Assembly: GCA_964593725.1 (NCBI GenBank)
Contig: CAZQJS010000004.1
Span: 1 to 64,000 of the forward strand
Length of the DNA stretch: 64,000 nucleotides
Direction: 5' to 3'
Source: JAIOSM01 sp964593725
GTDB lineage: Bacteria > Desulfobacterota > Desulfobacteria > Desulfobacterales > Desulfobacteraceae
Shown here: positions 44,059 to 51,968 of the stretch, in pieces
How the letters are laid out: every line of letters begins with the position of its first letter
Position numbering within the stretch: the stretch's first letter is position 1
Notes under the pieces: generated by a model
What the model was told of the DNA's origin: nothing
Seen by the model: only the letters and a program-made list of their open reading frames with translations
Databases searched by the model: none
Made by a program: the position numbers and the translations under genes

Positions 44059-45186
44059 TCAGATAAGATAGTCATCATAGCTTAAAGTATTTAAAACATT
44101 GCATCCGGTGGGTGTCACCTCAACCATGTTTTCAAGGCGTATTCCTCCCCACCCCGGTATATAGATTCCAGGCTCAACAGTCACAACCATGCCCGGTTCA
44201 AGGCAGGTGTGATCAAATCTGGATAGTCTGGGCCCTTCGTGTATGGCAATGCCTACACCATGGCCCAGGCCGTGGCCAAACATGCCTTTAAATTCACTGC
44301 TATCAATATATTCCCTTGCAGCTTTATCTATCCAACTGGCCTTGATCCCTGGTTTTATAAGTGCCACAGCACGTTTCTGGGCCTCAAATACCGTGTTGTA
44401 TATTTTTTCAAACTTTTTACTGATTTTGCCCATGGTAAGTGTGCGTGTGGTATCGCTGCAGTATCCATTAAGGCGCACACCAAAATCAAAAAGCAAAGGC
44501 TCCTGCTCCTTAAATTTTCTATCTCCAGGTATTGCGTGGGGCATGGCACTGTTGGGCCCGCCTGCTGCAATGACATCAAAAGAGAGTGAATCTGCACCAT
44601 TGTCACGCATAAGTTTTTCAAATTCCCATGCCGACTCTTTTTCTGTCATATCTGTTTTTATCATTGTTTTAAACTCAAGAAATGAATCTTCGGAAATTTT
44701 TAAGGCTTTTTTTATCATTGATATTTCATGATCATCCTTTCTGATGCGAAGATTTTTTATAAGGTCGTTGTCAGGTATAAGTTCAATCTTTGATTTCAAG
44801 CCTTTACATGCTTGTTTTATCTTTTTTTGAATTGTTTCATAGGTTTTAAACGTAAGGCGTTCAGCTTCAAAGGCAACCCTTATGGCATTTATGGATTTAA
44901 GGATTAAAGGAAGTTTTTCTGCAAAGCTTTTTTCATAACAGATAATGGAGAAAAGGTCTGCTTCGGCCTCAGCCTGGGTATTATACCTTGAATCACAGGC
45001 AAGTATAAGGTCATTTTGTGTTATGATAAGCGCCCCTGCACTCTCATCATAGCCGCCGTCTTCACCTGTATATCCGCTTAAATATAAGCGGTTCTCATGG
45101 GAGAGGATAATAAAGGCATCAATATCAGACAGTTTAAGTATCTGCCGGAAATTATCAATTCTTTTCTTCAGGATTTCAACTTGCAA
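44059..45186 (-). CDS. Xaa-Pro aminopeptidase family (M24B) metallopeptidase
   Basis: A 375-residue protein from a TTG start at 45186 with AAGGAG 7 bases upstream; no ATG gives a better N-terminus. The pita-bread domain has the five metal ligands: Asp in LFDFGVRLNGY, Asp in CSDTTRTLTMG, His in GMFGHGLGHGVG, Glu in TVEPGIYIPGW and Glu in IRLENMVEVT. It removes N-terminal residues before proline (PepP/PepQ type). It is followed by xerD, whose start lies at its stop codon. Confidence 0.9.
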   Translation of the reverse strand: MQVEILKKRIDNFRQILKLSDIDAFIILSHENRLYLSGYTGEDGGYDESAGALIITQNDLILACDSRYNTQAEAEADLFSIICYEKSFAEKLPLILKSINAIRVAFEAERLTFKTYETIQKKIKQACKGLKSKIELIPDNDLIKNLRIRKDDHEISMIKKALKISEDSFLEFKTMIKTDMTEKESAWEFEKLMRDNGADSLSFDVIAAGGPNSAMPHAIPGDRKFKEQEPLLFDFGVRLNGYCSDTTRTLTMGKISKKFEKIYNTVFEAQKRAVALIKPGIKASWIDKAAREYIDSSEFKGMFGHGLGHGVGIAIHEGPRLSRFDHTCLEPGMVVTVEPGIYIPGWGGIRLENMVEVTPTGCNVLNTLSYDDYLI

Positions 45187-45220
45187 TTATTTCTCCTTTT
45201 TAATTTATTTCAGGGTTGTT

Positions 45221-47056
45221 TTATTGAAATATCTCAGAAACACATCTGAATCCTATGGTATTGGATGTAAATCCGGGTTTGAAAAGTGCCCTTGAACTTA
45301 TGGTGATAAAGTCACCAGAGTTCCAGGCACCTCCTTTGGCAACACTGTATTTGATTTCTTTTTTTAACTTTACAGGGGGTTTTTCAAGGTCTGATGTCCA
45401 TTCCAGTATATTGCCAAGCAGGTCAGATATTTCAAACTCATTGTCATAATCTGTATAATAATCAACCGGTGTTGTGCCTCCAATGCCGGTTGTATCAATA
45501 TTGCATGCATTGTCTTTCCAGTTATTTCCCCAGGGATATTTATTCCCAAGATCGGTTCTTGCGGCAGCCTCCCATTCAGCTTCTGTTGGAAGCCGTCTTC
45601 CTATCCATGAAGCAAAGGTGTGTGCATCTTCAACACTTACCTGGACAACAGGATGGAATTTTTTACCGTGGATATTTGATTCCGGGCCATTGGGCTGATA
45701 CCAGAAAGCTTTATTAATTATACTGGAACCTGCTGATTTTTTCCACATGGATGAATTTGTTTTCATATCTTTTTTATACTTTCCTGAAAAAACAGTTCCA
45801 TATCCGTTTTTTTCTGCTGTTGTAACATAACCTGTCTCTTCAATAAAGGCCTCAAACAAAGAGTTTGTAATGGGGAATTTTGCCATGAACATTTCAGGCA
45901 TATTGATTTTCTGAAGTTCAAGGCTTGATTTCAGGGATTTTTTTGTACCAACTGTATACTCGCCTCCGGGAACTTTAACATAGGTATTATACTTTTTTTC
46001 ACCACTTGATAATTTTTCATCAAACTGCCGGGCAAGTCTTTTTTTTTCTCTTAACTCCTCTACTGCCCGGAGCTCTTCTTCACTTAATTCTTCAAGTTCT
46101 TCATCTTCATCAAGTTCTATCACCTCGGTGTCATCATCTATATTCTCAACCTCTTCCAACTCTTCATCATCAACTTCTTCAAGTTCCTCGTCTTCATCCA
46201 GTTCAATTACTTCTGAATCATTATCAGGTTCCAGGATCTCTTCAACCTCATCCTCATCATCTATCTCTTCAACCTCTTCGACTTCATCATCTATCTTTCC
46301 GGTTTCTTCAACTTCTTCTATTACTTCATCATGGTCCAGCTCTTCAACTTCTTCCAACTCTTCATCATCAACTTCTTCAAGTTCTTCAAGTTCATCAAGT
46401 TCATCAACTTCTTCAAGTTCATCAACTTCTTCAAGTTCCTCATCTTCATCCAGTTCAACTATCCGGGTGTCTTCATCACTCCCATCTGCTTCTCCTTGTC
46501 CTGGTCCATGGCCGTCAAAAGCTTTGTCTGAAAGTTTTTCAAGGATTTTTTTTATTTGATCTGCAAGGCCCGAAGTCTGGCTGCTATCTTTTTCTGGTGT
46601 ATAATTATCAAGAAAATCTGTAACCATAGAGAGAATTGAACCTGCCTGTTCAATATCAAGGTCCCGGGCTCCAAAGGAATTACTAAATGAGTTAAGAATT
46701 TCTGTTTTTGCATCTTCACTCATGTCAAATGTGTTCTGATCGGTGATAATGATGTTTTCAACGTTTTTGCCCTGGCTTGAAAGCTTTTCCAGGTCACCAT
46801 TGATTGATGATCTCAGGCTGTAAAAATTTCTGCGTTTCAACCTGATTTTTCCAGGGTCATTAATACCCCAGATTTCAGAAATCAGTTTGTCAGTATCAAG
46901 GAAAGCTATATCATTTACAGCACCTTTAGAAACATAATGCCCATGCATGGCTGAAACAAGTTTTTGTTTTTTGGAATTTTCCTTATATTCAAGGTTTAAA
47001 AGGGCTTGTTCAATTCCCTCAAGAGAGATGGATAAATTTGCCAAGGCGCCCCGCAT
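45221..47056 (-). CDS. Acidic-repeat protein with C-terminal SUMF1-like domain
   Basis: A 611-residue protein in three parts: residues 1-190 polar with no known domain, 192-335 an extreme Glu/Asp tract with repeats of IELDEDEELEEVD and EELEEVEE, and about 356-611 a formylglycine-generating enzyme (SUMF1)-type fold (GRRLPTEAEWEAAARTDLG, WGNNWKDNACN, GAWNSGDF, NTIGFRC). The active-site Cys pair of true FGE is replaced (WNSGDFITISSRALF), so the domain is probably a binding fold. No signal peptide is seen, so it is cytoplasmic. It is divergent from the ParA-like gene across overlapping promoters. Function unknown. Confidence 0.8.
   Translation of the reverse strand: MRGALANLSISLEGIEQALLNLEYKENSKKQKLVSAMHGHYVSKGAVNDIAFLDTDKLISEIWGINDPGKIRLKRRNFYSLRSSINGDLEKLSSQGKNVENIIITDQNTFDMSEDAKTEILNSFSNSFGARDLDIEQAGSILSMVTDFLDNYTPEKDSSQTSGLADQIKKILEKLSDKAFDGHGPGQGEADGSDEDTRIVELDEDEELEEVDELEEVDELDELEELEEVDDEELEEVEELDHDEVIEEVEETGKIDDEVEEVEEIDDEDEVEEILEPDNDSEVIELDEDEELEEVDDEELEEVENIDDDTEVIELDEDEELEELSEEELRAVEELREKKRLARQFDEKLSSGEKKYNTYVKVPGGEYTVGTKKSLKSSLELQKINMPEMFMAKFPITNSLFEAFIEETGYVTTAEKNGYGTVFSGKYKKDMKTNSSMWKKSAGSSIINKAFWYQPNGPESNIHGKKFHPVVQVSVEDAHTFASWIGRRLPTEAEWEAAARTDLGNKYPWGNNWKDNACNIDTTGIGGTTPVDYYTDYDNEFEISDLLGNILEWTSDLEKPPVKLKKEIKYSVAKGGAWNSGDFITISSRALFKPGFTSNTIGFRCVSEIFQ
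46052..46483 (-). repeat. Low-complexity coding repeat for the Glu/Asp-rich tract
   Basis: On the plus strand this is an imperfect repeat of TTCTTCAA/GTTCATC/CTCTTC-type hexamers and 12-mers, encoding about 144 residues made almost only of E, D, L, V and I. A 13-residue block is nearly repeated three times (protein residues 199-211, 284-296, 312-324). Slippage could change its length between strains. Confidence 0.8.
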
Positions 47057-47079
47057 TAAATAATTTAATTTTACTATTA

Positions 47080-47113
47080 TTGCTATTATGCTATATTAGC
47101 TATATAATTTCAA
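47080..47113. promoter_or_regulatory. Overlapping divergent promoters between the SUMF1-domain and ParA-like genes
   Basis: Plus strand: TTGCTA (47080-47085), 17 bases, TATAAT (47103-47108). Minus strand: TTGAAA (47113-47108), 17 bases, CATAAT (47090-47085). The two -35/-10 sets occupy the same 34 bases in opposite directions, so the polymerases would compete and a single regulator could control both. Confidence 0.5.
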
Positions 47114-47173
47114 TAAATGCTTTTGATATGATTCCATATTGAAAATTCTGATAATTTAAGGTTATAAAAGAAA

Positions 47174-47959
47174 ATGGGTAAAACAATTACAATTGCAGGT
47201 CAGAGAGACAAGACAGGAAAGAGTGTAACAGCAGTGAACCTGGTGGCAGCCCTTGCACTTCTGGAAAAAAAAACCCTGCTCATTGATTGTGATTCACAAG
47301 CCAATTCAACAGCATGGGCAGATATTCTCAACCCCAGGGACAACCTTGACCTGGGCGCACTTTTTACTGGAAAAAAAGATATTAAGGATGTGATACAGAA
47401 AACAGGTCTTGAATATATGCATGTACTTGCATCCAGCATTAATCTTTATAACATCGGGCTTAAGCTGTCAAAGGAGATTGAAAATCAGAGGATACTCCGG
47501 CTCTTTGTGGACGAGATCAGGGATGAGTATGATTTCATAGTTATTGATTCTCCGTCGGCATCTGACTTTCTATCCTTTACTGCCATGACTGCATCGGACT
47601 GGATCATAGCATCCCTGCGCTGCAATTCTGATTTTATGGATGATCTTGGCGATTTGTTAAAGATGATCAAAACCATACGAAAAGACCATGAAATTCCTTT
47701 GAAAGTTGCAGGAATACTCATTAACAGGTACTCGTTAAGGTCAGATGCCATTAAATCCTTTCTTGCCCTGGAGGAGTTGAAAAATGTAAAAGATCTTGTG
47801 TTTAACACCTATATCCCGGAGGACGAATCCATCCATCAAACCACTGAATTATCAAAACCTGCGGCATTGAATGATGTTAAAAGTGTAGCTTCAACAAAAT
47901 ACCTTGAGGTTGCCCTGGAACTTATTGCCGGTTTTAATTCAGATAAGGAGGGGAAATGA
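47174..47959 (+). CDS. ParA/MinD-family ATPase with altered Walker A motif
   Basis: A 261-residue P-loop ATPase. Alignment with ParA places GQRDKTGKSVTAVNLVAALA over the deviant Walker A: Lys16 and Ser17 are kept, but the signature Lys is Arg11 and the two Gly are Asp12/Lys13. Walker A' is LLIDCDSQANST and Walker B is YDFIVIDSPSASD. ParA proteins form ATP dimers that position plasmids, chromosomes or protein clusters. No ParB or parS is next to it; two new proteins follow instead, overlapping by 4 bases. It may position a cargo other than DNA. The altered signature Lys may change dimerisation. Confidence 0.8.
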   Translation: MGKTITIAGQRDKTGKSVTAVNLVAALALLEKKTLLIDCDSQANSTAWADILNPRDNLDLGALFTGKKDIKDVIQKTGLEYMHVLASSINLYNIGLKLSKEIENQRILRLFVDEIRDEYDFIVIDSPSASDFLSFTAMTASDWIIASLRCNSDFMDDLGDLLKMIKTIRKDHEIPLKVAGILINRYSLRSDAIKSFLALEELKNVKDLVFNTYIPEDESIHQTTELSKPAALNDVKSVASTKYLEVALELIAGFNSDKEGK

Positions 47960-48369
47960 AGATCACAAACCAGAAGGCCATTAAAGAGAGTGAAAAAGAG
48001 TTCATAGATCTGATCAATGCTGAACTTGACTGGGAAGCCATTGAAAACCTGCTATATGAAAAACATAATTTTACTCTCCGTGAAGAAGTGGAATATAAAA
48101 AAGGTGATCTTATAGTCCATGACGGCTCTGTTGCCTATAAATTTGATTTTGATATTAAAGTACCACTGTCCATTATTCTAAATCGAAGTGGTGAATTCTT
48201 AAAGCTTTCAACTTCCGGGCACGACCAGGTGGATAGTGATAATAATGAAAACAGCAATGGTGCGATCATAAACGCAGAAGGAAAAAGCCCTGGTGGTGAC
48301 AGTGCTGAAAAACAGCGCCTTGCATCAGACCTTGCAGACATGATATCTGAAATCAATCAGGAGGATTGA
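47956..48369 (+). CDS. Hypothetical acidic protein between ParA-like and zinc-ribbon genes
   Basis: A 137-residue hydrophilic protein. The first 80 residues are folded-looking (YKKGDLIVHDGSVAYKFDFD and a hydrophobic strand LSIILNRSGEFLKLS). The tail of about 50 residues is likely disordered (Asn, Ser, Asp, Gly). Its start overlaps the ParA-like stop (ATGA) and the next gene begins 2 bases after its own stop, so the three are translated together. It could be the small adaptor that a ParA ATPase uses, as McdB or ParB-like partners do. No known family is recognised. Confidence 0.65.
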   Translation: MKITNQKAIKESEKEFIDLINAELDWEAIENLLYEKHNFTLREEVEYKKGDLIVHDGSVAYKFDFDIKVPLSIILNRSGEFLKLSTSGHDQVDSDNNENSNGAIINAEGKSPGGDSAEKQRLASDLADMISEINQED

Positions 48370-48371
48370 AC

Positions 48372-49820
48372 ATGACAGATCCGGCTGTTGTCAGGGAAGA
48401 ATTGGATTTGATCCTTGCAAAGGAGATCACATCATTTATCGATATGGGTTCTGATATGGTCAAGGCAACCTATAATCTTGCCACAATTGCATGCATTTAT
48501 ATTATTGTTGAACGGGAAAAAGAGATTGAAGCTTTTAAGGATGCACCTCCTGAAAGATATACCATTGCAACGCTTCTGGATGAACTTGTGGATATAGGTC
48601 TTGAACGTGATGAGTTTTTAAGAAAAGCTGTGGATGCAGTGATTCTTAGGGGTTATGCAATAACCGATGAAAAGGGTGAGTTAAGGGCAGAGCTGTCAGC
48701 CTATACCATGACAGGATTCCTTGACAATATGTTCCCCGGCATGCCTGGCATGAATCTCATTGCCTTTGTTCTACAGATGAATGAAGAGGTGAATTCTGGA
48801 AGAAAGGGCCTTGAAGAGGCAAAGGCAGCTTTTGCCCAGACATTGAAGCAGAGAGGTGTCAGAGTGTCCAGGGAAAAAGCAGTGAAAAAACCCCGGGAGG
48901 CTGCCCCTGTAAAACAGGACTTTGCTCTGACCAGGAAAGTTACTGCCAAACTTAAGAAAAATAACCTGGACCGCCTGGCAAAACTTGTGAAAAATAAAAA
49001 AAAGAGCCATGAGCCCAGGACAAAGCTTAAGGTGCGGGATGTATTTGATAAGGGGCCTTCCATTGATGAAATCGACAGGAGAAAGCAGGAACTTGAAAAT
49101 GCTGAAAAAGCTTTAAAGGAAGCTGAACAGAGGGCAAAGATTGCCGCAGAAACCCAGGAGCAGGCAAGGGAAGCCAAAATTGCATTAAAGGATGCAGAAG
49201 AAAAGGCAGTCAAACTTGAAAAACGGGTAAAAGAGCTCAAAAATATTGAAGACAGGGCAATTGAAGCAGAGAAAAAAGAGAGACAGTTAAAGACTCGTGA
49301 GCGTGAGATGGCTGCAAGGGAAGCTGAACTTAAGGCCATGGAAGAGAGGCTGAAGGAACAGGAACAGGAAAGGGCCCGCCTTGAAGAAAAGGCATTGGAA
49401 GAGCAGAAAAGAAAAGAAGAGGAAAAAAAGAATCAGGTTGAGGATGAAAAGGATATCGAGGCAAGAATAGCAGCCCTTGAGACTGACCTTGCCATGCCGT
49501 GTCCCCTTTGTGGAAAAGGCAGGGTTAATGAAAACAAAACCGGTAAGGGTAAAGAGTATTTTTCCTGTGATAATGAGGAGTGCAGATTTGTAAGCTGGGA
49601 TAAACCCTATCATTTTTCCTGTCCCCTTTGTAAGAATTCTTATCTCATAGAATCCACCCTGCCAAAGGGGGACAAAGGGCTTAAATGCCCAAGGGCTTCA
49701 TGTTCCTACACCCAGGATAATCTTATGGATCCGGCCATAAATATGGCTGCTGCATCAAGACCTGGATCAGCAGGTAAAAAAAAGGTAAGAAGAGTTGTCA
49801 GAAGGAAAAAACGTAGATGA
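48372..49820 (+). CDS. Coiled-coil protein with C-terminal topoisomerase-type zinc ribbons
   Basis: About 482 residues from an ATG with GGAGG upstream. The N-terminal 170 residues are helical (MVKATYNLATIACIYIIVER, NMFPGMPGMNLIAFV). A Lys/Arg-rich linker follows, then a long charged coiled coil (about 230-375, E/K/A rich). The C-terminus has two zinc ribbons like those at the end of type IA topoisomerases (CPLCGKGRVNENKTGKGKEY...C..EEC and CPLCKNSYLIES...CPRASC), ending in a basic tail RRVVRRKKRR. That suits nucleic acid binding. The last bases overlap mqnE. Role unknown; it may be the DNA- or cargo-linked partner of the ParA-like ATPase. Confidence 0.75.
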   Translation: MTDPAVVREELDLILAKEITSFIDMGSDMVKATYNLATIACIYIIVEREKEIEAFKDAPPERYTIATLLDELVDIGLERDEFLRKAVDAVILRGYAITDEKGELRAELSAYTMTGFLDNMFPGMPGMNLIAFVLQMNEEVNSGRKGLEEAKAAFAQTLKQRGVRVSREKAVKKPREAAPVKQDFALTRKVTAKLKKNNLDRLAKLVKNKKKSHEPRTKLKVRDVFDKGPSIDEIDRRKQELENAEKALKEAEQRAKIAAETQEQAREAKIALKDAEEKAVKLEKRVKELKNIEDRAIEAEKKERQLKTREREMAAREAELKAMEERLKEQEQERARLEEKALEEQKRKEEEKKNQVEDEKDIEARIAALETDLAMPCPLCGKGRVNENKTGKGKEYFSCDNEECRFVSWDKPYHFSCPLCKNSYLIESTLPKGDKGLKCPRASCSYTQDNLMDPAINMAAASRPGSAGKKKVRRVVRRKKRR

Positions 49821-50905
49821 ACATATTGTTCCGGGATAAAAGGCTGAAACCTGTTTATTCAAAAGTTTTAAACAGAACCCGTCTTTCTAAGGAAGACGGG
49901 ATTTCTCTTTATGAGAGCTTTGACCTGACAGGCATAGGAATGCTGGCAGATATTGTAAGGCGTGAAAAAAATTCCAATAAAGCCTATTACATATATAACC
50001 AGCACTTAAACTATACAAATATCTGTAAAAACAGGTGCCTGTTTTGTGCCTATGCAAAGGATAAGGGAGATAAAGGCTCCTATAGTTTTTCCATGCATGA
50101 TATTGAAAAAAGCCTTTTGGAAAGGATTGACGAACCTGTAAATGAACTCCATGTGGTGGGCGGGCTCAACAGGGAATTAGGCTTTGATTACTATACCGAT
50201 CTTTTAAAGACAATTAAGAGGATAAGACCCGGGGCACACATAAAGGCATTTACCTGTGTTGAAATTGATTATCTTTCAAAAATTTCAAATCTTGGTATAT
50301 CCGGGACAATAGAGAGATTAAAAGATGCAGGTCTGGACATGATGCCCGGAGGAGGTGCCGAAGTATTGAGCCGGCGCATCCATAAAAAGCTTTTCAATAA
50401 AAAGATAGATGGGAAAAGATGGCTTGAGATTGTTGAACAGGTTCACAGGGCAGGGATTAAGACAAATGCAACAATGCTATACGGTCACATTGAGACCATT
50501 GAAGAGAGAGTGGATCATCTGATTGCCTTAAGAGGTGTGCAGGAGAAAACAGGCGGATTTTCAGCCTTTATTCCCCTTGCGTTCCATTCTGAGAATACAC
50601 GCCTTTCAGAACTTCCTCCCACCACTGCCATGGATGATCTTAAGAACATTGCAATTGCCCGCCTGATGCTTGATAATTTTGACCATATAAAAGCGTACTG
50701 GGTCATGATAGGAGAAAAGCTTGCCCAGGTTGCCCTTTCCTATGGGGCAGATGACCTTGACGGAACAATCATTGAGGAGAAAATAACCCACACAGCAGGA
50801 GCAAAATCTGCAAAGGGGCTTACCAGGGCACAGATGGAGAGTATGATTTCCAGAGCAGGATTCATACCTGTTGAGAGGGATTCGTTTTATAATGCAATAC
50901 ATTGA
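49817..50905 (+). CDS. mqnE: Aminofutalosine synthase (radical SAM)
   Basis: A 362-residue radical SAM enzyme with the cluster motif CKNRCLFCAYAK after LNYTNI. Further blocks are LHVVGGLNRELGFDYYTDLL, AFTCVEIDYLSK, MPGGGAEVLSRRIHKKL and GGFSAFIPLAFHSENT. It condenses the MqnA product 3-[(1-carboxyvinyl)oxy]benzoate with SAM to give 6-amino-6-deoxyfutalosine in menaquinone synthesis. Its ATG overlaps the stop of the zinc-ribbon gene by 4 bases, so it seems coupled to the ParA group. mqnC overlaps its 3' end by 14 bases. Confidence 0.92.
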   Translation: MNILFRDKRLKPVYSKVLNRTRLSKEDGISLYESFDLTGIGMLADIVRREKNSNKAYYIYNQHLNYTNICKNRCLFCAYAKDKGDKGSYSFSMHDIEKSLLERIDEPVNELHVVGGLNRELGFDYYTDLLKTIKRIRPGAHIKAFTCVEIDYLSKISNLGISGTIERLKDAGLDMMPGGGAEVLSRRIHKKLFNKKIDGKRWLEIVEQVHRAGIKTNATMLYGHIETIEERVDHLIALRGVQEKTGGFSAFIPLAFHSENTRLSELPPTTAMDDLKNIAIARLMLDNFDHIKAYWVMIGEKLAQVALSYGADDLDGTIIEEKITHTAGAKSAKGLTRAQMESMISRAGFIPVERDSFYNAIH

Positions 50906-51950
50906 TGAATTATATGAAAAGGCTGCATGTAACCAGCGTATAAATATTGATGAAGGACTTTATCTTTATAATAATGCTGATTTTCTCATGCTTGCATTTC
51001 TGGCTGAAAAAAGACGTTATGAACATAACCCGGAAAAGATAATAACCTATGTTATTGACCGCAATATAAATTATACAAATATCTGTGTTTCAGGATGTAA
51101 GTTCTGCGCATTTCATGAAAAACCCGGATCTGACATAGGGTATGTGATTGAGGAAAAAGCACTGTTTGAAAAGATAGAAGAGACTCTTTTGCTCAATGGT
51201 ACACAGATACTTCTCCAGGGTGGTATGAATCCTGATTTAAACCTTGATTACTATACTGATCTTTTAAGGACCATTAAAGACAAATTTGATATTCACATAC
51301 ATGGTTTTTCTCCCACTGAAATAGATTTTATTGCAGGTATTGCCGGTTTGACCATTGGCGAGACAATCCGGATTTTAAAGGAGGCAGGCCTTGATTCCAT
51401 TCCCGGAGGAGGAGCTGAAATACTTTCCGACGGGATAAGAAAAAAGATTTCACCTGACAAATGCATGTCAAAATCGTGGCTTAATGTAATGGAACATGCC
51501 CATAAACTGGGCATGAGAACAACAGGTACAATGATGTTTGGTCATGTTGAAAAGCCTGTTCATATTTTCCGGCATCTGGACAAATTAAGAAATCTTCAGG
51601 ATAAAACAGAAGGGTTTACTGCATTTATACCCTGGACATTTCAACCCGGTAATACCCGTCTTAAATTGGAAAAAGCAAGCGCTGCAGAGTATCTGAAGGT
51701 ACTTGCCCTGAGCAGGATTTATCTGGATAACTTTGATAATATACAGGCCTCCTGGGTGACCCAGGGGGATAAAATAGCCCAGACTGCTCTTTTTTTCGGG
51801 GCAAATGATATGGGCAGCACCATGATTGAAGAAAACGTGGTTGCATCTGCCGGAGTTGATTTCATGCTTCCTGAAAAAGAGTTGAAACGTCTCATATCAG
51901 AGGCAGGTTTTGAACCAAAACAGCGGGACTGCTATTATAATCTCATATGA
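50892..51950 (+). CDS. mqnC: Cyclic dehypoxanthinyl futalosine synthase (radical SAM)
   Basis: About 352 residues from the ATG at 50892, within the end of mqnE. The radical SAM motif CVSGCKFCAFH follows INYTNI. Other blocks are LLQGGMNPDLNLDYYTDLLR, HGFSPTEIDF, SIPGGGAEILSDGIRKKI and FTAFIPWTFQPGNT. MqnC cyclises dehypoxanthinyl futalosine. It is a paralogue of MqnE, distinguished by the QGG..P block and the W in IPWTFQ. The frame extends to 50871, but the internal ATG gives the normal N-terminus MQYIDELYEKA. Confidence 0.92.
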   Translation: MQYIDELYEKAACNQRINIDEGLYLYNNADFLMLAFLAEKRRYEHNPEKIITYVIDRNINYTNICVSGCKFCAFHEKPGSDIGYVIEEKALFEKIEETLLLNGTQILLQGGMNPDLNLDYYTDLLRTIKDKFDIHIHGFSPTEIDFIAGIAGLTIGETIRILKEAGLDSIPGGGAEILSDGIRKKISPDKCMSKSWLNVMEHAHKLGMRTTGTMMFGHVEKPVHIFRHLDKLRNLQDKTEGFTAFIPWTFQPGNTRLKLEKASAAEYLKVLALSRIYLDNFDNIQASWVTQGDKIAQTALFFGANDMGSTMIEENVVASAGVDFMLPEKELKRLISEAGFEPKQRDCYYNLI

Positions 51951-51968
51951 ATTTTCCAGGATAACAAT

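Noticed and set aside
45221..46000. Active formylglycine-generating enzyme
   Set aside because: The SUMF1-like fold is clear but the active-site cysteine pair is missing, and no sulfatase gene is nearby.
46006..46623. Plus-strand Ser- and His-rich reading frames and a possible CRISPR-like array
   Set aside because: These are shadows of the acidic tract coded on the other strand. The repeats are short, without regular spacers.
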